NCBI GenBank assembly: GCA_015178975.1
Contig: WHVD01000097.1
Span: 1 to 64,000, forward strand
Reading direction: 5' to 3'
DNA: 64,000 bases
DNA from: Hysterangium stoloniferum
Taxonomy: Eukaryota; Basidiomycota; Agaricomycetes; Hysterangiales; Hysterangiaceae
Shown here in pieces: positions 55,153-64,000 of the stretch. A program made the translations under genes and the position numbers. The notes under the pieces were generated by a model that had not been told where the DNA came from, did no database searches, and saw only the letters and a program-made list of their open reading frames with translations. How positions within the stretch are numbered: the stretch's first letter is position 1; the number at the start of each line of letters is the position of its first letter.

Positions 55153-57160
55153 CCAAAGCACACCTCAATAATCCATCTGACCCCAATCAACCCCAATGGT
55201 CACTAGACTCGCAGGGTTTCATTAGACTTGATGACCACATCTATGTACCTGTAATGGATTCAGGGGATTCTCATAGATAGCTCAATATATGCTATAGTGT
55301 CATAGAGCTTCAACAATAAAATAAGCAAAGGTCCAGTAATTTAAATACTGATAGATTAATGAGCTGCACTATTAAGCTTAAACAACTCAAATCAATGCTT
55401 ATTTTGATTATTGAAAGGTTCAATAGAACAATATATGACTCTTTTAGCAAATAAAAGAACTATTTCTTGAGAATAGGGGCTGGAAGCTGAATATATGTGC
55501 AGTAACTTGGCAGAGACTTAATATAAGAGCTTCATATTCTTGTATGCTTATTTGTAACTATTAATAGTTATTTAACAAGGTGTTAAATGATTTATTAATA
55601 GAGAAAATAATGTGTATTGGATTATTTGAGTGCTTGTACTTGATTAATTCAATAAACTTAGGGCTGGGCCTTGAATAATCTAGTATTGGCAGGGATTTCA
55701 GTAAGAATACTTATTAGGTTTACTATGTATTTAGTAATCCTAAGGGTAGCTGTGAGGCTGGGGAAACTTAGATGATTAGCTAACTCTAAGTTCAAGAGTG
55801 CTGACAAAGAATTCAAGATGCTGCAAGTGTAGGTGCTTGCAGTGAGTGTATCAGACTAAGGCTATTATTGTCCTTAGGATGATTAGATAAGCTTTTGCTG
55901 TGCTGCAAATATGTGTGTGATATGATGATTTTATTGGAAACTTGGCCCTCCTTATATACATTTTGATAACTAAATCATTAGCTAATTATTTAGTTTATGA
56001 GGTCACTAGTTAGATCATAATGACCTCATATTCTACTTATTATTTACCCTTTATTTACCATGTGATTCCCCTCTCTGAGACAAAGGTTCCAACCTTTGGC
56101 TTGAACATGAAGGTTCAAGGCTGCGGTCCCGGGACGGAAGCAAATGATGAGTCGGCAGAATCAATTAATGACTTGGGTCACATCCATGACTTGTGTGACA
56201 TCCCGACACTGGAGGCTTATCTAATAGGTCACATGACTCCAAAAATGTGCAAACAAGGCTGCAGCAAGGTGCCGAAAAGCAATAACTAAGTAAATAAAAT
56301 ATAAATAATTAGTTAAAAATTATAATAAGTTAATTAAGTAATAATAGCATAATATGAGTCCATATATGCTATTATTTATGCGAAGTTAAAAGGAATAAGG
56401 CCTATTTTTCACAATAAACATAGTAAAAATACAATAAAAATTCGAGAAAATATTAAATAATTCAAAGAAAATTAAGAGAACATTATGAGATAATGCTGAT
56501 ACCTCACAGTACCGGATTCTGACACCCTTCAGCTGTGAATCCTACAACATAAGCACAACCACCTGATCTCAGGACATTTCAGCCTCAACAAGACTCTTGC
56601 ACTCATTAGAAGAGAATATACATGGCCCAGCATCTGAGATTTCACCAAGCACTACTGCAAATCCTGTACAACCTGTTTACGCTCTAAATCATAGTGACAC
56701 AAACCATATGGCCTACTCAAACAGTTACCAATACCAGAAAAACCCTGGAACTCGATTTCTATGGATTTCATCATGATAACATCTGTACAGTTAGCTGAAC
56801 TATTCATCACCCATATATTTTCCAAGCATGGCATTCCATCGCATGTCACATCTGATCATGGATCCAAGTTTGTCTCTCATTTCTTTAGTTCACTTGGAAA
56901 AGCACTAGACATGAAATTACACTTCACTTTGGGCTATCACCTGGAAGGTGATGACCAAACTGAACACATGAATCAAACCTTGGAACAGTACATTTGTGTC
57001 AATTTTAACTATCAACAAGATAATTGGAAATCACTACTACCACTAGCTGAATTCACATATATGTAACAATGCACCAAACACCACTACTGGCATTTTGCCT
57101 TTCTTCACAAACAAAGGCTACAACCCCAATATCGCAATCCACCCAGAACAATATGCATAA
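55153..57160 (+). pseudogene. Family A/B-like integrase remnant split by LTR G
   Basis: 55153-55249 (KAHLNNPSDPNQPQWS-like, DDHIYVP) and, after LTR G, 56514-57160 (NHLISGHFSLNKTLALIRRE, HYCKSCTTC, SMDFI, SVQLAELFITHIFSKHG, SHVTSDHGSKFVSHFF, LGYHLEGDDQTEHMNQ, ATTGILPFF-like end). About 30 codons of the core between SMDFI and ITSVQ are deleted, removing the second part of the first catalytic region. Several stops. Confidence 0.88.
55250..56508 (+). repeat. Solo LTR family G
   Basis: 1259 bp, TGTAATGGATTCAGGG...ATACCTCACA, flanked by perfect GTACC duplications (55245-55249, 56509-56513). AT-rich; an 89-codon open frame at 56020-56289 inside it has no recognised product. Confidence 0.9.
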
Positions 57161-58584
57161 TGAAGTTCATGTGAAGATCATCTCCCAATTGCACAGAGTG
57201 CAATGAATTTTGTGGTGCACAAAATTCTAAATTTGGGAAACATTTTGTACTGTCTTAAATCCAATTACTACATGGCTTTTTTTGATGTACTGTAAAATTG
57301 GACTACTAAATTTATATTTGAATACTTCACCAAAGGACACCTTTAGGAATGGGATTTAAGCACTCCTTAAAATAGGTACAAAATGACATCTTTTTTAGCC
57401 TTGCAAAAGTCTATCTAATGGTCAACTATTATTTCCCTTTAATGCTGTCTTAAAATGACTCACTTATGCAAACATAAAATGCTGATAGAAGGTGATTTTT
57501 TGGGTATATTTTTACATGCTCAATATTAAAACTAGATGTGATATTTACTTGCAAACTCAATTCAAAATAACGTCATTGGGGTGCTCCAAAATGATGTGGG
57601 GTCACGTTATCCACTCTGGTTGTAAGGCTGTCGGTATCAGCCTCACTCGGTCAACACGGACAGGACTAAGTTTTCTTTATTTTTACATATCAGTAGGATA
57701 CAAGGTGAATGCGAGGTTCCCTAGGGAAGAGTGGGGAAAGGATTAATGGTCAAGGAGAAGATATACTATCACTATAGGATATGGGGTCTTTTATATAGAG
57801 TCAAGGTGAATGGGGTGGAAGAACAAGGAACCACATGATCAGGCACAGGGATGCTACTTAACAATAAAGTGGCGGATCAATGAGTGGCTGATGGGAGAGG
57901 TTGGTGATGATGACCGCATGATAAGGCACAAGGGTGCTACCAAGTGGCGGAACAATGAGTGGTTGATGGGAGAGGTTGGTGATGACGTATGTGGTAAGGT
58001 GGCCAGGCTTACACTGGTTCTCATTTAACTCCCAATGCGCTGTAATTCAGCAGTTACGTGTCCTTCAGAATAGAATGGGCGGGCGTGATGATGCAGGACA
58101 GTTTGTGGAGAAGCGTCTAGAGGTCATCGCAGCGTTATTCGGAGCATATTATTATGTGCAAGGGATTACCTCAAACGACGCGTGGCTCTCCGGGATGTGC
58201 TCGCATTAAGACTCCACCGCCTTCGTGGGTGGGGCCCATAACCTGTTGAATATTTTAGGAGTCTCAATGTATAAGGGCAAAGCACACTACTGTATAACAC
58301 TGACTACATGACCGTTATATACCCAAACCCCTAATTCAATCTCAGAATCAAACATCTGAGACAACACGGGAGTCTCATAGCTTCTATGGCTCGCAGACTC
58401 CAACACACCTCAATGAACTCTAGGTGCCGTGTACTAAAACCTATCCATTGCTATGTTTATCTAATAGTGTGCTTCTTATTTATTATAGATTGGCATGGGG
58501 TTTCCTCGACCTATGGTTCACCTTCAATGCGAACTTTACTGCTGGAGGTGAAGAGGAGTCGTGTTAATATATTCCCTACTCACG
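57161..58584. other. Unassigned sequence
   Basis: No gene recognised. It holds an imperfect duplication at 57833-57985. The stretch before the LINE contains short open frames that may be decayed host sequence. Confidence 0.5.
57833..57985. repeat. Imperfect tandem duplication, units about 70-80 bp
   Basis: Both units contain CATGAT(C/A)AGGCACA, AAGTGGCGGA, CAATGAGTGG and GATGGGAGAGGTTGGTGATG; the first unit has about 10 extra bases. Confidence 0.75.
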
Positions 58585-59104
58585 TAGTTCTTCGCAGCTC
58601 ACCAATTCCACAAGGAATACGGAGGGCCCCGCCACACCCACACCCGCGTCATCCAGGCCATCACGGGCCATGGATTCGTTGGCGCGTACTACCACCTATT
58701 TCTCCCTGACCTCCCCTCATCCTGCCCCTGTCGCACATCAGACATTCAGTTCTGCCTTCACATACTATATGAGTGCCCCCTCTACGAGGAACACCGCCAC
58801 CTCCTACTCGCCGCCTCTCAGGACCTGTCCCCCTCCGCCATCCTCAGAACCCACAAAGGGCTCACTGCCCTAGCAAAGTTCATTGACACCTCCAACGCCT
58901 TTGGCAAGTCGTAGCCCCCTTGGTCTTTATCTCTCCCTCTCCTTCTTTCCCCCTCCCTACAATTGACCTTCATACCCACACCTACTCGCCACGGCATCTA
59001 CTTACATTTCTCTACCTACCATTATGGCCCCTGTTCCCAACCGCTATGTACCTTAGTTGTGCAACGCGGTATATAAATGTATTTAAAAAAATAAAAATAA
59101 AAAC
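58585..59104 (+). mobile_element. 3' end of a Tad1-type LINE, 5'-truncated
   Basis: The open part encodes the C-terminal end of a fungal LINE polyprotein: TRVIQAITGHGFVGAYYHLF, a Cys/His knuckle (CPCRTSDIQFCLHILYEC), PLYEEHRHLL and a final ALAKFIDTSNAFGKS, stop at 58912. After about 140 bp of 3' UTR comes GCGGTATATAAAT and an A-rich tail with AATAAA units near 59080-59100. 5' truncation is typical for LINE insertions. No clear target duplication was found. Confidence 0.78.
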
Positions 59105-59870
59105 GATTGAGGCATGTAATCTATGTCTTTGACAATGCTCAGTCTTTGACTGTGTGCATCTGTAGACGTTTTGATTGATCTGGTTTTCACGGTCTAGACC
59201 TGCGTGAACATCCTTCGTACCCTTTTGTATGTATATACTTACATACCTTATGCATGCTGATGAGTCCTGAACTTCTACCTTAGACCTGTACTTGAGTGCT
59301 TTTACATATCAAATATACATTATTTGCCATTTTCTTCTTACTCCGGCTTGGAGCCCTTGAAATCAATATGTTGCCTTAAATTACATGAATTGCACTTGCA
59401 GTAAAAAATTTCAAGTGCATTTCAAGTGCAAAATGCTGGCTTATTTACCTTACTTACCTTAAATATGATTAAGTGCAATAAGGGAGATCAAGTACCGAAA
59501 ACATTTTCCTGATGCGCTATCTCAAGAACGTCAAGATTGTATCACTTGGAAGAGCTCCAGTGTGTGAATACATCTCGTTACAAAGCATTCAGGCTCGCAC
59601 TTGTTCCTCAAACAGATGGGTTATATATTCCAAGAAAGCACTCCGCAAAGTCAGTTATGATAACTAGATAACTTGCATATGGATGTGGAAAGGATATTGG
59701 GAGAATGGTATTATCAAGGGAATGAAAATCGGGAAAAGAAGTGTGCATGGTGACAGAACATCTGAATCACGCCAATTTTGAATAAGTGAGCTGGGTGAGC
59801 TCTCGAAATGACTGAGAAAGGCTTTACCTCGAGGGAAAGGTCCCAGCACCTGGAGGGGATGGGGGCACAC
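59105..59870. other. Non-coding stretch
   Basis: No gene or repeat recognised apart from the 3' flank of the secreted protein gene on the minus strand. Confidence 0.5.
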
Positions 59871-60065
59871 CTACAATCTGACTGGACAGTGGCACAACTG
59901 GAACTGAAGGACGTCAGTATGGGTAGAGATTCTCAGTGACAATGAATGGCATACCGGACCTGGGGGTAGGGTACACCCAGGGGGACACTGCCTTTTCTCA
60001 ACAGGAGTCGCGGAGACAAAGGAGAGAAGAGCCACGAGAGTGAAAAGTTTGGTAAAAGAGGCCAT
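59871..60065 (-). CDS. Small secreted protein, putative effector-like, 64 aa as an unspliced frame
   Basis: ATG at 60065. MASFTKLFTLVALLSFVSA is a clear signal peptide (basic start, hydrophobic core, SA end), followed by TPVEKRQC, where KR suits Kex2 cleavage, and a Cys/Pro-rich start of the mature part (CPPGCTLPPGP). A GTATGC...CTTCAG intron may start right after GPV. If so the tail and the frame of further Cys residues (SSCATVQSDCRC in another frame) would change, and the true 3' end may extend to about 59820. A TATA box lies 78 bp upstream. Short, secreted and Cys-rich, like many mycorrhizal or pathogen small secreted proteins; function unknown. Confidence 0.6.
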   Translation of the reverse strand: MASFTKLFTLVALLSFVSATPVEKRQCPPGCTLPPGPVCHSLSLRISTHTDVLQFQLCHCPVRL

Positions 60066-60136
60066 GAATTATGACGAAGGTCTGAGTTGAGAACGTTGAC
60101 TGCTAGGAAATGACAGTTGTAGCAGAGGATGTTGGC

Positions 60137-60143
60137 ATTTATA
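60137..60143 (-). promoter_or_regulatory. TATA box of the small secreted protein gene
   Basis: TATAAAT on the minus strand, 72-78 bp before the ATG at 60065. Confidence 0.5.
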
Positions 60144-60489
60144 GGAAATTTGAGGGTATCCACAGTGATGGTATTCGCAAGGTCACATGAATGTTTGTAT
60201 CGCCATTAAACTTACGGAACAAACCTGGGCCATATCTGAGAAAGGCGGAACAAAAAAGCTATCGAGAGAATTGACATTGCCGGTTTAATCACCGCCCAAC
60301 AATACATCATTGATGAAATGATAGAATGTGAGTGATTGCAAAAGCAACAGTAGGTTGAAACCTTGATGATTGAAGATGATTGTTGAAGAGAGCGTTCCGA
60401 TACATTGCATAGGAGCAGAAAAGACAACACCCTGTCTATTTATTCCTTTGTGCAGACTTGAGCCTCGAGCATTCATGAACCAGTGCATT

Positions 60490-61850
60490 GATTATTTCAC
60501 ACATCATTTTCCTTTGTGCGCAGCTCTGTGTGCACTATGAGCTAATCAGTTATCTTTTCCCGCTTCTTCCTTGTTTCTCTGCTACATATGGTTGGCGATG
60601 CCGCCGTCCCCGAATACTTCGTAAACTTGTGGCCACTGCAAAGACACCCATATCACTAATCAACAATCCTTTCCCACATACCCGCTTCTCTCTGGTATGT
60701 GTTAGTCTTCTCAGCTCCAGTCATCTCAACTCACTTTCAATTATATTTCAGTAACTTTTCCAAAGGCATCTTGTAAACGCCACTTTGCCTAGTTTGGGAT
60801 GCCACGAGGTGATGCCTCGCACAACTGGGAAATAGGGTTTTCTAGACCTTTTCTAGACCTTTATATGTTCTTTTTTTACAGCGTTAAAATCACCGCGAAT
60901 AACCATCAAGGTGACTTATTGTGGCACCCAGTTCAATGGGCTGACTGACGGTTGGCACAACTGCCCAACAGTATGTGCCGTTTCATCCTTTGGTAACTGA
61001 GAATCACGGACTTTACAGTGCCTATTATTATTTCCTAACGCTCGCCGGTGTTTCCGCATTTCTCCAGCATTTCATCACGACAGCAAAACAGTATTAGCTG
61101 TGCAATACCCACGCCTGCGCATCATATTACCTTTGAGCCATGTCCAGTGTCTTCGCTTCGCGTTAAGAAGGACACCCCTACATCGAACAAATCCACTCCG
61201 CTTTCCATCCTTATCCAGTCCTCGGCCCTCTTACAAAACCGGAATGTTTTCCACCTCATACCGGTGAGAAAATCGTGGAAAATAACCATGGATGAAGCTA
61301 AAACAGTGAATAGACCCACACCCTCCAACTTCGGTGTGCAAGAACTCGGTCCCTGCGACAATGCGCTATTCGAGTGTGTGATACATCCGCCTTTACTCTC
61401 CATGAAAATAACATGTTGTTGTCAGCATTGTAGCCATTCATGGTTTGAACGGTGATCCCTTCAAAACGTGGAGAGCGGACAACGGGAAGTTGTGGCTGCG
61501 TGACTTCATCTGGAAGGATATATCATATGCAAGAGTCCTGTAAGCCTGGCACCCCAGTCTTATGCATTCTTCTTTTGTTCTACTCTTTTCTGCCACTCTT
61601 TTCTGCCATTCTTTTGTGCCACTCCTTTTGTTCTAGCATGCAATCACAGCATATATAAGCCTAGGTAGTTTTCCTTCTCTTACCTTACCATACATGGCAT
61701 TTGCCTGTATCCTGTTCTTGTTCTGGACAATATGTACACTGTGGTCCTGTCAACTTGTGTGAGGACCAGTGATCCCAATTGACAACAGGATTACAAGTCC
61801 TGAGTTATGGATATGACACATATACACATGAGAACAGTAGAGACCAACTG
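60490..61850. other. Possible decayed host gene region
   Basis: About 60880-60970 is open with ITIKVTYCGTQFNGLTDGWH-like coding, followed by an intron-like GTATGTG...TTTACAG and another open stretch to about 61260. 61048-61455 is also open in a second plus frame and 61122-61403 on the minus strand. Frames conflict and no family is recognised, so no gene is called. The rest to 61850 is non-coding. Confidence 0.3.
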
Positions 61851-62520
61851 TGTTACGACCGTGTCGCAACCCTATCGGTCCCAAGGTTATCGCCACTTAT
61901 CAACGTTTCAAGTCACCATCTCGGAAACCATCGGCCCCGAAGCTGACATATGTTTTCGCAAAGATCAAACTCCGTTTACGCCCACGTCAAAATAACTCGT
62001 ATTGTCTGGTCAAACTTTTGATACGTCCCTTTTATTATGTTGATCCGTTCAATCTTATGTTTCACATATGTCAATCTATATTTGTAGTCCTTGAACTATT
62101 TCCTTTTATTGTAATTTCGCTCTCGGTTATCATCAGCCTCCGAACTAATCATAAACTTCCCGTTCCTAGTCAAGCTTATTGTTAATGCCATTTTCCGCCC
62201 TTCTCCCCATTAGTATTTTCTAGACGCCTGTTACTTGTATATGAACTCGCTGTAGTTGTAGTTACTAGGCAATCAGAATATCAACTCAGAATACCCTCAT
62301 ACGTCTGTAATAGTCTCATACTAAGAATCCCCCCATCCACCTTCATGTGCACTCACCCACTCCCAGCCCTGACCCCTTGGCCCGACGCTCGACTTGTCCT
62401 TCAGTTCCGATCAGTATCTCGTTGAAAGGAGCTCTTTAGGATTAGTCTTCGCCCGCCCGAAATCTAAGGACACCCTACGGATATTTGCGAGGGCGCAGCA
62501 CATAAGCTGCAGTCAAGTCC
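61851..62520 (+). repeat. LTR family A, truncated at its 3' end
   Basis: TGTTACGACCGTGTCGC..., collinear with the other A copies, retaining TATATGAA and the start region AATCAGAATAT. It stops within the hairpin region at CAAGTCCCTT. The last 60 bp are missing and a gag fragment follows. Confidence 0.88.
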
Positions 62521-62532
62521 CTTGGAAAGGCA

Positions 62533-63712
62533 AAATGCTCACACCTTCATGAAGGATACCCTGGTCTTCCCACTGAGGCAAGTTATGCTCAAGCATCATG
62601 GCCAACTACTTTATTTGGAGCCTGTCAACGTGAAATGAGGCTCTTACTACACTTCTCGAGTTTCAAGGGATAAGGTCATCACTGCCACAAAGGATTACAA
62701 GACAAGGTACCCATCCATGCCTACGAGAATAGCCATCTGGCTGGGAAGGTACCATGGCATCATATCAGCACATGACTTATTCACTTGGCCTGGAACTCTC
62801 GATGAGGTAACAAAGTTGATCCCAAAGTGGTCAAACGAAGTGATGTTCTTCCAAGAAAAGGGAATAGTGGGTATCAAGATGGAACTGTTCACTCTGCTCT
62901 CTGATTTACTTTGTGTGCATGATGATCTGCTACAGATTATGCACATGTTACTCGGAGGGGACCACATCATGCCAAGGGTCAATACAGATTTCATATACAT
63001 TCAAGTGTTGAAGGAATCCATATACAGTAAACCCTCGAATGTGTGTTTCACCTACTTTACTCTCAGGTCAAGATTGATGCACAACCTGGAGAGATGTAAC
63101 AAGATGATGGTGGAATTGCTCAGTGGGTTTGATGAGCCAGAACAAACACCCTCATCCTCCAGCTCTGGTCCCTTTCACGGAGAATGTCCTGGGATACATG
63201 CCAGATCAACTGCCAAAAAAGGACAATTGTCTTTCTCGAATGTGTCTATAGAAAAGATCACAGTCAAAGTCATCTCCAGTTCCCCATCATCCTCAGGTCG
63301 AGATTCGCAGTGTCCTGATGAATCTTGCCATCCATTGTCTATCCATCCTATCCCATTTACTCCCCCAAGTGGACCCTCCAACAAGTTGTCCAATAGATTG
63401 AACAATTGGGACTGCGATCAAGGCTTGGAAGCTGGGAAGCAGAAATCAGATGATGGTTTTGATGATAAAAGAGGCCCAGGACTCACCAATGGTAAAACCA
63501 TCCCATCTCACAGAGCTCAAGAAAAGCCTTCCCATGGAGACACCACTGGGAATTCGTCGACATAAACCCTTAATCCCAGAAAGGGGGGCACTGATGAAGT
63601 TTCTGCAAATGGAAGGCAATCACAGACACACCTCTCAATGGACCAAGCCAAGGACAGATACGTTCCCATTTGACCCAGGACGCTCCCTCAAAAATTATGT
63701 TATGTGGGGGAC
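62533..63712 (+). pseudogene. gag: Group C-like gag fragment fused to a piece of pol start
   Basis: Homologous to the N-terminal module of the C1 gag: VFPLRQVMLKHHGQLLYLEP, IAIWLGRYHGIISAHDLF, WSNEVMFFQ, MHMLLGGDHIMPRVNTDFIY, YFTLRSRLMHNLERC. The open frame 62717-63565 has one upstream stop (62637). A later stretch in another frame reads DTFPFDPGRSLKN, matching the C1 pol start (DTFPFDPGNPPD), so capsid and zinc knuckle are deleted. Ends against LTR G. Confidence 0.8.
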
Positions 63713-64000
63713 TGTAATGTATTCAGGGGTTTCACTTAGATAGCTCAATATATGCTATAGTGTCACAGAGCTTCAACAATAAAACAAGCAAAGGTCCAGT
63801 AATTTAAATACTCATAGATTAATGAGCTGCACTATTAAGCTTAAACAACTCAAATCAATGCTTATTTTGATTATTGAAATGTTCAATAGAACAATATATG
63901 ACTCTTTTAGCAAATAAAAGAACTATTCCTTGAGAATAGGGCTAGAAGCTGAATATATGCACAGTAACTTAGCAGAGATTTAATATAAAGCTTCGGATTC
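63713..64000 (+). repeat. LTR family G, cut by window end
   Basis: TGTAATGTATTCAGGGG..., collinear with the first 290 bp of LTR G at 55250. Preceded by GTGGGGGAC, which resembles a polypurine tract, so it could be a 3' LTR. Confidence 0.88.

Noticed and set aside
61048-61455. 135-codon protein gene
   Set aside because: Competing open frames on both strands and no recognisable family; reported only as possible decayed coding sequence.

Overview
This window reads as a transposon-dense piece of a filamentous fungal genome, most likely a mushroom-forming basidiomycete. The grounds are introns of about 50-65 bp with fungal splice signals, chromodomain Ty3/Gypsy elements, a Tad1-type LINE end and a small secreted protein with a Kex2-type KR site. 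A TE-rich ectomycorrhizal agaric would fit, but the species is a guess. No bacterial operon, rRNA, CRISPR array or virus was seen. Nearly all coding capacity is retroelement gag/pol in various states of decay; only three non-retroelement genes look plausible (9717-11511, 27018-27491, 59871-60065).

Layout. 1-5434: 5' part of a Gypsy element on the minus strand (family A), with intact gag and twice frameshifted pol. 6722-16326: an inverted repeat with 2438-bp arms (LTR and Ty1/copia debris) flanking 4.7 kb that holds a five-exon gene of unknown function, two foldback elements and a solo LTR. 16503-18985: tandem repeat arrays. 19178-29939: a 10.8-kb Gypsy element (family B) bounded by the 5-bp duplication CTTTT, with broken gag and pol, then two genes on the opposite strand (one with an intron and a Cys6 zinc-cluster-like motif), a polypurine tract, and a 3' LTR that received two family A LTRs and then an inversion. 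30666-34072: copia gag with its half-tRNA primer site, and solo LTR B copies. 34073-55152: two Gypsy elements of a third group (C1, C2) entangled with related LTR families C, D and E. A 5.9-kb inversion between two LTR D copies cut C1 into pol (minus) and gag (plus) and split the RNase H of C2. Both carry the same third ORF after pol. 55153-64000: Gypsy integrase debris, a solo LTR G, a LINE 3' end, a small secreted protein gene, a truncated LTR A, a gag fragment and the start of another LTR G.

How the parts work. Families A and B each have an 11-nt primer site just inside the 5' LTR that is the exact complement of an 11-nt stretch in the same LTR, 33 bp downstream from the start of a TATA box. 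This is the arrangement expected for Tf1/sushi-type self-priming. Group C instead has a TGG-starting site of the tRNA-primed type, and the copia remnant has a copia-like half-tRNA site. LTRs A, B and a copia-associated insert share a small conserved hairpin. Target-site duplications let the nested insertions and both inversions be read directly from the sequence.
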